Below are positions 43,056 to 51,445 of a stretch of 64,000 bases of DNA, one piece after another; the first letter of the stretch is position 1, and the number at the start of each line of letters is the position of its first letter. The translations under genes were made by a program, and so were the position numbers. Below the pieces are notes generated by a model, which was not told the origin of the DNA, searched no databases, and saw only the letters and a list, made by a program, of their open reading frames with translations. The stretch lies in the NCBI GenBank assembly GCA_910587915.1, contig CAJUOB010000007.1, forward strand, positions 1 to 64,000, written 5' to 3'. This DNA comes from an uncultured Muribaculaceae bacterium. Its GTDB lineage: Bacteria; Bacteroidota; Bacteroidia; Bacteroidales; Muribaculaceae.

Positions 43056-43718
43056 TCAGTCTATCTTGATGGTTTTACCATTGACGGTCAGATGGATTTG
43101 CTCAAAGTTGTTAAGACTTTCTACAACTTCGTCGAGCGTCTGTGCCTGATTCCAACGGAAGTAAAGGCGCAGTGTCTTGGATGCATCGGTTGAAAACTCG
43201 ACCGTGTAGCCGTAATATACGGCAATGTCATTGGCGATTGTTTCAAATGGTTGGTTGTCGAAAACTATTATTTCGGGTGCTATTGCAGGAATATCCACTG
43301 TGGATGTGATTGTATCATTTGAAACAATGTCCTCTTTTGTAAGCGATACATTTGTGGTTGTGTCCGGTGCCTCTGTATTTTTGTCGAGAACATAGTTAAT
43401 GCCGACACCAACGACAGCGGCTACCGCTGCGAGCGAGCCTATGCCGATGGCAATACTTGCTGCCACATTGCGCGATATCCGATTGAATATCCATGAACTA
43501 CGCTTCTTGTCGTGCTTTGAAACACTGTGATTGCACTTGAATGTATTCCATTCAGCTTCAATATCGGGCGTGGAAATGGGAGTGAGACTCGCTTTTGTCT
43601 TATCCATCAAGTCATAAACCGCCCGAATCTCAGGATCGGCAAGCATGGCTTCAATATCCGTCTTGGAGTAGCGGACGGGATGCTCGATTGCATCAAGCAG
43701 TCGGTCGATTTTATCCAT
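43056..43718 (-). CDS. Anti-sigma factor with DUF4974 domain
   Basis: 220 aa from ATG 43718 (MDKIDRLLDAIEHPVRYSK). A cytoplasmic N-terminal sigma-binding part (1-90) precedes one membrane helix (about 100-122, VAASIAIGIGSLAAVAAVVGVGI). The C-terminal periplasmic domain (about 150-220) is a DUF4974/STN-like fold (DNQPFETIANDIAVYYGYTVEFS). A classical FecR core is not obvious. It should hold the ECF sigma factor inactive until the outer-membrane receptor signals ligand. It overlaps the sigma gene by 8 nt. Confidence 0.85.
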   Translation of the reverse strand: MDKIDRLLDAIEHPVRYSKTDIEAMLADPEIRAVYDLMDKTKASLTPISTPDIEAEWNTFKCNHSVSKHDKKRSSWIFNRISRNVAASIAIGIGSLAAVAAVVGVGINYVLDKNTEAPDTTTNVSLTKEDIVSNDTITSTVDIPAIAPEIIVFDNQPFETIANDIAVYYGYTVEFSTDASKTLRLYFRWNQAQTLDEVVESLNNFEQIHLTVNGKTIKID

Positions 43719-44196
43719 TTTTAGATAGTTGTTTACGTAAGACATCTATTGCATGACGCAAATGCTTATAGACAGCCACTTCACTGATGCCTAAGGTTTG
43801 GGAAATTTCCTTATAGCTCATACCGTCGGTGAAACGTAGCTCGACTACGCGCCGGCAAGCATCTGTCAGATTATTTGATACGGTAGAATGGATCTTTGCG
43901 ATGGTTTCATCATCCGGCCACTCCTCGGCTGCGACTTCCTGTTCATCGAGCGCATAAAGTTCTTTAATACGCTCGCTTGTAGAGAGGCCGCGCAGATAAT
44001 TTAAACATCGGTTGCGTACAGACTTCAGCAGATACTGGCCTGACACGTCGGTGTGCCCAGCATTGAGTAGCGACTCAAAGATATCGTGTACGATGTCTCT
44101 GGCCACATCCTCATTTCTCAGTAGCAGCATCGCAAGCCGATGCATCGACGTGTAATGAGTTATGAAGAGCTGTTCGATGTCATTTGTTGTCGTCAT
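43711..44196 (-). CDS. ECF-family RNA polymerase sigma factor
   Basis: 161 aa from ATG 44196 (MTTTNDIEQLF); a GTG at 44211 is less likely. Sigma-2 region: FITHYTSMHRLAMLLLRNEDVARDIVHDIF. Sigma-4 region: CRRVVELRFTDGMSYKEISQTLGISEVAVYKHLRHAIDVLR, with its helix-turn-helix. This is the FecI-like Bacteroidetes type. It directs transcription of its own operon and possibly other loci once released from the neighbouring anti-sigma factor. With the receptor gene interrupted, outside signalling through this trio may be lost or uncontrolled. Confidence 0.93.
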   Translation of the reverse strand: MTTTNDIEQLFITHYTSMHRLAMLLLRNEDVARDIVHDIFESLLNAGHTDVSGQYLLKSVRNRCLNYLRGLSTSERIKELYALDEQEVAAEEWPDDETIAKIHSTVSNNLTDACRRVVELRFTDGMSYKEISQTLGISEVAVYKHLRHAIDVLRKQLSKNG

Positions 44197-44270
44197 ACAG
44201 CAATAATACACTTAACTTGCGAAAAACCTAACCTCTCAACTGAATTTTTTTCAAAAAAAACGCACCAAAC

Positions 44271-44306
44271 AAAAAAACGCCACCGAAGGGAACTTTCGGT
44301 GGCGTT
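44271..44306 (-). terminator. Terminator of the GH32-transporter-fructokinase operon
   Basis: A 12-bp stem (44276-44287 with 44295-44306, core CGCCACCGAA/TTCGGTGGCG) is followed on the minus strand by seven T residues. It lies about 50 nt past the fructokinase stop. Confidence 0.9.
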
Positions 44307-44338
44307 GAATTATTTCAGCAATGATAATGATGTTTTTC

Positions 44339-44347
44339 GGGGGGGGG
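44339..44347. repeat. Nine-G homopolymer tract
   Basis: A run of nine G residues on the plus strand lies 10 nt beyond the fructokinase stop and before its terminator. It is non-coding here. Such a tract is prone to length change in replication and in sequencing. Confidence 0.9.
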
Positions 44348-44357
44348 CGAAGCTTGC

Positions 44358-45236
44358 TTATTCGGTTAGCTCAGGAGGTAGGATAGGCATGGCGCCTTTT
44401 TTTGTGCAGACATATGCCGAGGTCCGGACTGCGCACTGGTGCGCTTCGGCAACGGGGCGTCCTTTGAGTATGTTGGATATGAATGCTGCGGTGAACGAAT
44501 CGCCCGCTCCGACGGTATCGGCCACTTCGACTTTAGGAGTCGGTTGGAATGATACATTGCCGGGCGTAAATACATAGCTGCCATTGATGCCGCATGTGAG
44601 AATGAGCATCTGGAGATTGTATTTGCCGAGCAGAATCCAGCATTTATCCTGCAGGTCGATACCGGGATAGCCAAACATTCGGCTTACGGTTACCAATTCC
44701 TCATCGTTAATTTTCAGGATGTTGCAGCGCTTCATCGAGTTGCAGAGTATGTCTTTGTTGTAAAACCCCTGGCGAAGATTTACGTCGAAGACTATCAGCG
44801 GATTATTCTCTGCCGGAATGGCATCAAGGAAGCGGTTGATGGTGTTGCGCGATACTATGTTTCGTTGTGCGAGCGAACCGAAGCATACCGCTTTTGTCTT
44901 TTCTGCCAATTGTTCGAGCATGGCGGTATAGGGTATGTTATCCCATGCCACATTCTCTTTTATCTCGTATTGGGGTATGCCTGCCTGGTCAATTTCGACC
45001 TGAACGGTGCCGGTGGGGTAGGGTACGGTATCTATCTGGTGCGTGAGGCCTTTTGATGTGAAATTCTCGATGATTTCCTTTCCGAGCGCATCGTCTCCGA
45101 CAGCGCTCACCACGCAGCTTGGCAGTCCGAATTGCGACACATGGTAGGCGAAGTTGGCGGGTGCGCCTCCGATTTTCTTACCTTCGGGAAGGACGTCCCA
45201 CAGAGCCTCGCCCATTCCGATTACGATTCCTTTCAT
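44358..45236 (-). CDS. Fructokinase (PfkB/ribokinase family)
   Basis: 292 aa. Phosphorylates imported fructose with ATP to feed glycolysis. N-terminal GEALWDVLPEGKKIGGAPANFAYH contains the substrate-binding GGAPANFA (23-30). The PfkB signature DTVGAGDSF starts at about 240, with catalytic Asp246. Length and motifs match bacterial sugar kinases of the fructokinase group. It is the last gene of a three-gene operon (9-nt gap after the transporter). Its placement in a fructan locus, as in the Bacteroides levan locus, supports fructose as the substrate. Confidence 0.92.
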   Translation of the reverse strand: MKGIVIGMGEALWDVLPEGKKIGGAPANFAYHVSQFGLPSCVVSAVGDDALGKEIIENFTSKGLTHQIDTVPYPTGTVQVEIDQAGIPQYEIKENVAWDNIPYTAMLEQLAEKTKAVCFGSLAQRNIVSRNTINRFLDAIPAENNPLIVFDVNLRQGFYNKDILCNSMKRCNILKINDEELVTVSRMFGYPGIDLQDKCWILLGKYNLQMLILTCGINGSYVFTPGNVSFQPTPKVEVADTVGAGDSFTAAFISNILKGRPVAEAHQCAVRTSAYVCTKKGAMPILPPELTE

Positions 45237-45245
45237 GATATGATC

Positions 45246-46433
45246 TTATTTTATATTCTTTATTTTCAGTGTGTAGTATATAAGATATAGTACTCCGATG
45301 GTCATTACGGTGATTGCACCGGTCTGGCCTATAGCATCAGCGGCAAATCCCATGGCAAGTGGGAAAATTGTTCCGCCAAAAAGTCCCATGATCATCAGGC
45401 CCGAAACTTCGTTTTTTTCGTTAGGAACATTGACAAGGGCCTGAGAAAAGATTACAGAAAAAACGTTTGAATTGCCAAAACCGATAAGTGCGATTCCGAT
45501 ATATATGGGCGTCAATGCATGGCACACAAACAGCATTGCCATGGCTACAAGCATCATTGCCACACTTATGCCGAAGAAAACCTTTGGCGACATGGAGCGG
45601 AGCAGGAAGGCTCCTAAGAAACAGCCGATGGTACGGAAAATGAAGTAAATGCTCGTGGCGAATCCGGCTTCTTCCAGAGGAAGACCAAGGCGCTCCATTA
45701 TTATTTTGGGTGCAGTCGTATTGGTGCCCACATCGATTCCCACATGGCACATTATGCCAAGGAAGCAGAGCAGGATGAATGGACGGCCCAGTAGTTTGAG
45801 GCATTCTTTAATTCCGGAGGCCTTGTCGGGACGTTCTTCGACTATTGGGGTTGCACTGAGCATGGTGATGGAGAAAAAGCTGAACACAGCATATATGGCA
45901 AACAAGGCACGCCATCCGAGGCCGAAGGTGGGGAAGTATGTTGTTGCGCCCCATGCGGCAAGTATAGGAGCAAGGAACGAAGCGATTGCTTTTACAAATT
46001 GGCCAAATGTGAGGGTCGACGCCAGTTTGTCGCTGCTTATGAGATTGGATACCAAGGGGTTCAGCGAAGTCTGCATTATTGCATTTCCAATGCCGAGAAG
46101 TGAAAAGGCTATCAGCATCGTAGTGTAGCTATCGCCGGTCAATGGTATGATGAGAGATACCGCGGTGATGATAAGGCTTATAAGCACAGTTTTCTTACGT
46201 CCGATTTTGTTCATGAGCATACCGGTTGGCACCGAGAATATCAAGAACCAGAAGAATACCAGTGAGGGGAATAAATTTGCCTGGGAATCGGTGAGCCCTA
46301 AATCTTTCTGAACATAATTTGATGCAGTGCCAACAAGATCGACGAATCCCATGGCAAAGAAGCATAGCATGACGGGAATCATCTGCATCATCTGCCCTTT
46401 CCGGTCTGTCGCGAGGTTATAATTATTTTCCAT
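45246..46433 (-). CDS. FHS-type MFS sugar (fructose) transporter
   Basis: 395 aa, about 12 membrane segments. Proton-coupled inner-membrane symporter of the FucP-like FHS family. Features are MIPVMLCFFAMGFVDLVGTASNYVQKDLG, the loop motif GMLMNKIGRKKTVL between helices 2 and 3, and NPLVSNLI. It lies between the GH32 gene (12-nt gap) and fructokinase (9-nt gap), so fructose is the likely cargo, as for the matching gene of the Bacteroides levan locus. The substrate is inferred from context, not from binding residues. Confidence 0.88.
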   Translation of the reverse strand: MENNYNLATDRKGQMMQMIPVMLCFFAMGFVDLVGTASNYVQKDLGLTDSQANLFPSLVFFWFLIFSVPTGMLMNKIGRKKTVLISLIITAVSLIIPLTGDSYTTMLIAFSLLGIGNAIMQTSLNPLVSNLISSDKLASTLTFGQFVKAIASFLAPILAAWGATTYFPTFGLGWRALFAIYAVFSFFSITMLSATPIVEERPDKASGIKECLKLLGRPFILLCFLGIMCHVGIDVGTNTTAPKIIMERLGLPLEEAGFATSIYFIFRTIGCFLGAFLLRSMSPKVFFGISVAMMLVAMAMLFVCHALTPIYIGIALIGFGNSNVFSVIFSQALVNVPNEKNEVSGLMIMGLFGGTIFPLAMGFAADAIGQTGAITVMTIGVLYLIYYTLKIKNIK

Positions 46434-46445
46434 TGGAGAACAGTA

Positions 46446-48293
46446 TTATTTATTCGGGTTGATTGAATATATCTTGAGATTTCTGACTTTTACATTTCCG
46501 CCGTCGGTTGTGATGGTGAGTTTGTTGTAGGGGGTGGTCGGGAATACAAGATTTGTCATTACACCCTTGCCCTCGTTTGCAAATACTTCTATGCTTGAAC
46601 GATCTACAAAGATGCGGAGACCGAGATTTTTGCCACCGTTAAATGTCGGAGTCAGTGTAATGGCCGGGAAATCCTGACTGAAATCAACAATACCGCTTTC
46701 CCGACGGTCGAACGACAGAGTCTCGTAATTTGGAGCATAGGTCAATATGGATTTCTCTCCCTTTTCATTGCTGAGTGTCAGTGATATGGATCCGACCTTC
46801 AAGGGATCGATGTCTATAAGGATCTCGCATGCGCCGTCGTTTTCGGATGGCAGGATTATTGTCTTTCCTTTTTTGTTTACATTGATTGACTTGGTGTTTA
46901 CGGCAAGTTTGCCGCGGAGAGCTGTGAGTTCGGGAGAGGGAACGGATGCTGCATAGATCTGACCGTCGTCACCGGTGAACAGACTGATTTCACGTGGAAG
47001 TGTGTTGGCCGAGCGGAATTGCTTTGTCGGCACTTCGGCGGCATACTGCCAGTTGCTCATCCAACCGATGGCCGTGCGGCGGTTATCGGGAGCATTGCTC
47101 CAGCTTACGATTGCATAGTTGTCCTTACCGTAATCGAGCCATTTTGTCGGAACTGTTCCCTTTGCATCGGTGTCTGCTTTGAAAGTCTTGCCATCGAAGT
47201 CGCCTATGAAATATTGAATGCCGCTTCCGCCGAAAGGACCGCCGGGATTTATGTTGCAGAGTAATACCCACTTTGTCTGCTCTGTACCATCTACCGGCAG
47301 TTCAAACAAGTCCGGGCATTCCCATACGCCATCCTGTGCCCCGAGTCCTTTACCGAAGCTGCTTTGTAGAGTCCACTCCTTCATGTCGGGCGATGTGAAA
47401 ATGAGCATTTCGTGGTCCAAGGCATGTGCGAGAATGAGGGTCCACAGTTTCGTTTCCGGATTCCAGAACATATTCGGGTCGCGGGCTTCACTTTCGAGTG
47501 TGAGCACCGGATTTCCGGGGTAGATGGTGAAAGTCTCGCCATTGTCATGGCTGTATGCGAGGCTTTGTATCTGGCTGGCGCCGGCGGAGGTATACATGGC
47601 AATAACGGCATCTTTCCCAAATCCGGCACTGTTCTCGGTATCTATTGCAGAGCTGCCACTGAATACCGCTCCCAGGCCGTTTGGCTCTATTGCGGCAGGG
47701 TGGTGTTCCCAATTTATCAGGTCGGACGATGACGAATGTCCCCAGGTCATGTTCTGCCATTTGGATCCATATGGATTCCATTGATAATATAGATGCCATC
47801 GGCCATCTTTATAGAACATTCCGTTGGGGTCGTTCATCCAACCATATAGCGGCGTATGGTGGAATACAGGCCGATATTTTTCTTTGTTGGTTACATCGAT
47901 GGAGTCGGTAAGCCTGAAATTGTTCCAGCAAGCATCTTCTTTAGCCTCACGCACGGTCGAGCGGTTCTGCGAGGTGATGATATTCAAAACCACATCGTGT
48001 CCTTTATACGGCGAAAGGTCGAACGGCATCGAGTAGTCTACTTTCGACTTCGCCAGCCGGACATATATCGTGCGGTCAATTTTTCCATCGACCACCACGT
48101 TGACGGTGGCATCATCGTAGGCTTCCTGTACCGGCAGCATGAGATAGCGGGAATCCCCGTCGATACGGACCAATGTGTTATTGGTGCCGAGATGTTCTAC
48201 TTTCACTCCGTCCGATGCGTTAGCCGCCACGCTCGTCATTCCGACAAACGGAAAGGCTGCCAAGACCATCGCAAATTTGGATATTGAATTCAT
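46446..48293 (-). CDS. GH32 exo-fructosidase (levanase/inulinase type) with N-terminal DUF4980
   Basis: 615 aa with signal peptide (1-26, ending VAANA). An N-terminal beta domain of the DUF4980 kind (about 28-130) precedes the five-bladed GH32 propeller. The canonical catalytic residues are present: nucleophile Asp155 in GWMNDPNG, transition-state Asp272 in ARDPNMF, and acid/base Glu325 in WECPDLF. A C-terminal beta-sandwich ends with the FVDRSSIEVFANEG segment. It should split fructans to fructose in the periplasm. It is the first gene of the GH32-transporter-kinase operon. Its promoter (48334-48341) and an upstream palindrome centred at 48400 indicate control by the adjacent hybrid regulator. 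Confidence 0.95.
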   Translation of the reverse strand: MNSISKFAMVLAAFPFVGMTSVAANASDGVKVEHLGTNNTLVRIDGDSRYLMLPVQEAYDDATVNVVVDGKIDRTIYVRLAKSKVDYSMPFDLSPYKGHDVVLNIITSQNRSTVREAKEDACWNNFRLTDSIDVTNKEKYRPVFHHTPLYGWMNDPNGMFYKDGRWHLYYQWNPYGSKWQNMTWGHSSSSDLINWEHHPAAIEPNGLGAVFSGSSAIDTENSAGFGKDAVIAMYTSAGASQIQSLAYSHDNGETFTIYPGNPVLTLESEARDPNMFWNPETKLWTLILAHALDHEMLIFTSPDMKEWTLQSSFGKGLGAQDGVWECPDLFELPVDGTEQTKWVLLCNINPGGPFGGSGIQYFIGDFDGKTFKADTDAKGTVPTKWLDYGKDNYAIVSWSNAPDNRRTAIGWMSNWQYAAEVPTKQFRSANTLPREISLFTGDDGQIYAASVPSPELTALRGKLAVNTKSINVNKKGKTIILPSENDGACEILIDIDPLKVGSISLTLSNEKGEKSILTYAPNYETLSFDRRESGIVDFSQDFPAITLTPTFNGGKNLGLRIFVDRSSIEVFANEGKGVMTNLVFPTTPYNKLTITTDGGNVKVRNLKIYSINPNK

Positions 48294-48333
48294 ATTATCT
48301 ATGGTATTTTATTTTCGGTTGAAATTTCTGATG

Positions 48334-48341
48334 CAAAGCTA
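48334..48341 (-). promoter_or_regulatory. -7 box of the GH32 operon
   Basis: Minus-strand TAGCTTTG (48341 to 48334) matches TAnnTTTG, 40 nt upstream of the ATG at 48293. No good -33 element is seen, as expected for an activator-dependent promoter. Confidence 0.6.
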
Positions 48342-48373
48342 CAACTTTATATGTGGAGGGGCTATTAAAAATT

Positions 48374-48426
48374 GAGCATTAAGTAGTAAAAATGTTGCAT
48401 TGCACAAAAAATAATAGCGAATGCTC
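48374..48426. promoter_or_regulatory. Putative operator of the fructan hybrid regulator, GH32 side
   Basis: An imperfect 53-bp palindrome centred at 48400 has outer arms GAGCATT / AATGCTC and core TGCA-T-TGCA. Its inner 34 nt (48384-48417) match 26 of 34 positions with the site upstream of susC (51333-51366), with the same centre. The centre is 59 nt upstream of the GH32 -7 box. Confidence 0.65.
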
Positions 48427-48447
48427 TGTTTTTCATGATATTATATC

Positions 48448-48455
48448 TAACTTTG
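48448..48455 (+). promoter_or_regulatory. -7 box of the hybrid two-component regulator gene
   Basis: TAACTTTG matches TAnnTTTG. The first ATG (48467) is only 11 nt further and the second (48476) 20 nt, so the mRNA leader is very short. Confidence 0.55.
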
Positions 48456-48466
48456 CAAAACCTTAA

Positions 48467-51232
48467 ATGAACGGTATGCAACGAACGATCAACAGGCTCA
48501 TACTATATATCATGATTTCTCTCTTGGTATTGCCAATGTGCGCATGTAAAGAGGAAAAGCATTATCGTATCGGTATATCACAGTGCAGCCAGGACGACTG
48601 GCGCCGAAAAATGAACGATGAGATTTACCGTGAAATCATGTTTCATCCGGAGGCGGAGGTGGAAATACGCTCGGCCGACGATAGCAATGAAAAGCAGATT
48701 GCCGACATCCACTACTTCGTCGACAACGGCTTCGACATAATCATTGCCGCACCAAATGAGGCGGACGCCATAACTCCTGTAATCAAAGAGGTATATGAAG
48801 CGGGAATTCCGGTTATCGTTTTCGACAGGAATATCAACGGTGATACATATACTGCAATGCAAGGCGTTGACAATTATGGTATTGGTGGCGCTGCCGCCCG
48901 ATATGCGCATAATCTTGTGGGCGATGGCGGAAAAGTGATAGAGATATATGGCCTCACGGGATCGACTCCGGCCATAGAGCGGCATAATGGATTCGCTGAT
49001 GGTGCAAAGGAAATGGGACTCGATGTAATAGCCTGTGGATTCGGTAATTGGAACTATGAAGATGCAGCCTTGGTAGCAGATTCATTGTTGGACTGCTTTC
49101 CGGATGTAGACTTGATATTCGCTCATAACGACCGTATGGCAATCGCAGCATCGGAAATGGCACGGAAGCGCAATATCGCCGTCAGGGTAATCGGTATAGA
49201 TGCAGCTCCCGAGATTGGCATCAAGGCGGTTGCAAATGGTGTGATAGATGCAACATTTCTCTATCCTACCGAGGGCTATGAATTGATTCGCAAGGCATTG
49301 ACGATATTGAATGGTGAGCCATATGAAAAGGAGTCGTTGCTGCCCGCTTCATCGGCGGTCGACAAGTCGAATGCCGATATATTGTTGCTTCAGAATGAGT
49401 CGCTTAAAGAAGAGACTGCAAAAATAAAGTTGTTGAAGTCGCAAGTCGATGATTACTGGAGCAGACATTCGGCACAGACCACACTTTTCTATGCGGCGAT
49501 AGCCATTGTTGTGCTGTTGTTTGGGTTTGTGTTTATGCTGCTCAGGGCTTTTTGGCAACATAAACGCCATCAGAAGGTCCTTGTAGAGCAAAATAAGCTT
49601 TTGGCTCAGCAACGCGATACAGAGAAAACATTGAACGAGCAGCTCAACATTGCCACCCAGTCGAAGCTTGTTTTCTTCACCAATGTTTCCCACGACCTTC
49701 GTACACCCCTTACCCTTATCGCAGAGCCGGTGGAACAGCTCGAGGCTGCCGACTACCTTACTCCCCAGCACCATGCGTTGATAAAAATAGCGAGCAAGAA
49801 TGTCAAGATACTACGCCGGCTCATCAATCAGATTCTTGATTTCAGAAAATATGAGAATGGCAAACTTCTTGTGAATCTCACAGAAGTGCATATTGCGGAT
49901 GTGATACGCGATTGGACCGAATCATTTGCCGCTGTCGCACGCAAACGCGAGATAAAGCTTACTATAGATATCTTGATCGAACCATCCGTTACGCTTGCAA
50001 TCGATACGGAAAAAATAGAGCGTGTGTTCTTCAATCTAATGTCAAATGCATTTAAGTACACCTCGGACAATGGCCGGATTCACATGGTGTGCACCTGCGA
50101 TGACAATCGACTCGTTTTTTCTGTAGAAGATACCGGGCAGGGTATTGCAGTAGAGAATATTGGCAGTATCTTTGACCGCTTTTATCAAGTGGATAAGATT
50201 CATCCCAATGGATCGGGTATCGGCCTTTCGCTTGCCAAGGCTTTCGTGGAGTTGCATGGCGGCTCTATCGATGTGGAGAGTGTTCTTGGAAAAGGCAGCA
50301 AGTTCACAGTGAGTCTTCCTGTGCGGCATGTCAGCACCACGGCCGACATCAATATCAACCGCACTATATCTGATGCAGATGTAAATGTGGAACTTGGTGA
50401 TATTGAGCTCGAAAGCGATAAAGATGCCGATGGAAAGCCATTATTGCTTATTATTGATGATAATACCGATATCCGAAAAATGATACGGGAATTGCTCTCG
50501 GCTGAATATCGTGTTATCGAGGCCCATAATGGCAAGGACGGTATCAGGTTGGCGTCTAAATATGTTCCGGATTTAATCATATGCGATGTAATGATGCCGG
50601 TAATGGATGGATTGGAATGTTGCCGGCGAATCAAGAATGAAATAACAACTTCGCATATTCCTGTTCTCATGCTCACTGCATGCAGCATGGACGAGCAGCG
50701 CATACAAGGCTACGAGAGCGGTGCCGACGGATACTTGTCGAAACCGTTCAACAGCAGGATGCTTAGAATGCGTTGCGAGAACCTGATTGAAAATCGCAAG
50801 CGCATAAAAAATCTTTGGGAATCAGGGAATGATATCAATGCGCCAAAGTCAGACGTGAAAAAGGAACCGGTTGCCTTATCCGCATCGCAATCCGATATCG
50901 ACAGTGAGTTCTATGCACGATTTGTTGCGCTTGTGAATGATGAGCTGGGCAACGCTGAGCTGAATATAGATGCACTTGCCGCCAAGATGGGTATCGGCCG
51001 TTCTCAGTTCTATCGTAAAATCAAGGCATTGACCAACTATTCGCCTGTCGAATTATTGAGAAAAATAAGATTGACAAAAGCTCGCGAGATGCTTTCGACC
51101 ACCGATAAGTCCATCAGCGAAATAGCATATGAGGTTGGTTTTTCGGCTCCGGCCTATTTCACTCGCGTATTCCGCGAGATGTTTGGAGAGTCTCCCTCTG
51201 AGATGCGATCTCGATTAGGGTTCAAGGATTAG
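48467..51232 (+). CDS. Hybrid two-component system regulator with periplasmic sugar-binding sensor
   Basis: 921 aa (or 918 from ATG 48476). After an N-terminal signal/anchor (ending PMCAC) comes a type-I periplasmic-binding-protein sensor (about 32-310; YRIGISQCSQDDWRR, VIVFDRNINGDT, AHNDRMAIAASEMA). A membrane helix follows (about 339-362), then a short coiled coil. HisKA has NVSHDLRTPL (His409). HATPase_c has NLMSNAFKYT and GSGIGLSLAKAF. A receiver domain has Asp707 in CDVMMPVMDG, and an AraC-type HTH spans about 815-915. This PBP-type sensor is the fructose-responsive layout known for the Bacteroides levan locus. It should activate the GH32 and susC operons, likely through the shared palindromes. 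Confidence 0.95.
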   Translation: MNGMQRTINRLILYIMISLLVLPMCACKEEKHYRIGISQCSQDDWRRKMNDEIYREIMFHPEAEVEIRSADDSNEKQIADIHYFVDNGFDIIIAAPNEADAITPVIKEVYEAGIPVIVFDRNINGDTYTAMQGVDNYGIGGAAARYAHNLVGDGGKVIEIYGLTGSTPAIERHNGFADGAKEMGLDVIACGFGNWNYEDAALVADSLLDCFPDVDLIFAHNDRMAIAASEMARKRNIAVRVIGIDAAPEIGIKAVANGVIDATFLYPTEGYELIRKALTILNGEPYEKESLLPASSAVDKSNADILLLQNESLKEETAKIKLLKSQVDDYWSRHSAQTTLFYAAIAIVVLLFGFVFMLLRAFWQHKRHQKVLVEQNKLLAQQRDTEKTLNEQLNIATQSKLVFFTNVSHDLRTPLTLIAEPVEQLEAADYLTPQHHALIKIASKNVKILRRLINQILDFRKYENGKLLVNLTEVHIADVIRDWTESFAAVARKREIKLTIDILIEPSVTLAIDTEKIERVFFNLMSNAFKYTSDNGRIHMVCTCDDNRLVFSVEDTGQGIAVENIGSIFDRFYQVDKIHPNGSGIGLSLAKAFVELHGGSIDVESVLGKGSKFTVSLPVRHVSTTADININRTISDADVNVELGDIELESDKDADGKPLLLIIDDNTDIRKMIRELLSAEYRVIEAHNGKDGIRLASKYVPDLIICDVMMPVMDGLECCRRIKNEITTSHIPVLMLTACSMDEQRIQGYESGADGYLSKPFNSRMLRMRCENLIENRKRIKNLWESGNDINAPKSDVKKEPVALSASQSDIDSEFYARFVALVNDELGNAELNIDALAAKMGIGRSQFYRKIKALTNYSPVELLRKIRLTKAREMLSTTDKSISEIAYEVGFSAPAYFTRVFREMFGESPSEMRSRLGFKD

Positions 51233-51256
51233 GCGTCGCCCCTGCCGGCATTAGAG

Positions 51257-51287
51257 GCACATCACAACATGTGGTGTGCTTTTTTTA
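51257..51287 (+). terminator. Terminator of the hybrid regulator gene
   Basis: GCACATCACA (51257-51266) pairs with TGTGGTGTGC (51270-51279, one T-G pair), followed by eight T residues. It lies 25 nt past the stop. Confidence 0.9.
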
Positions 51288-51324
51288 CATTGCTGCATGG
51301 ACTGGGATTATTATGAAAAAAAGC

Positions 51325-51373
51325 GCATAGACTATTAAAATTTGTGCATCGCACAGAAATTCATAGTCTATGC
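51325..51373. promoter_or_regulatory. Putative operator of the fructan hybrid regulator, susC side
   Basis: A 49-bp palindrome centred at 51349. The outer 11 bp are a perfect inverted repeat (GCATAGACTAT / ATAGTCTATGC), and 19 of 23 positions per arm match overall, with core GTGC-ATC-GCAC. The half-site resembles CTATTA-n4-TTGTGCA. The centre is 60 nt upstream of the susC -7 box, matching the GH32-side site in sequence and distance. Confidence 0.75.
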
Positions 51374-51408
51374 AACATGCGTACTAACCTATAATTATGT
51401 GCCATTGC

Positions 51409-51416
51409 TAATTTTG
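51409..51416 (+). promoter_or_regulatory. -7 box of the susC operon
   Basis: TAATTTTG matches TAnnTTTG, 29 nt upstream of the ATG at 51446. No TTTG is present at -33, consistent with activation by the upstream-bound regulator. Confidence 0.6.
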
Positions 51417-51445
51417 TCGCAGAATTAAACCAACAATTAAATAGC

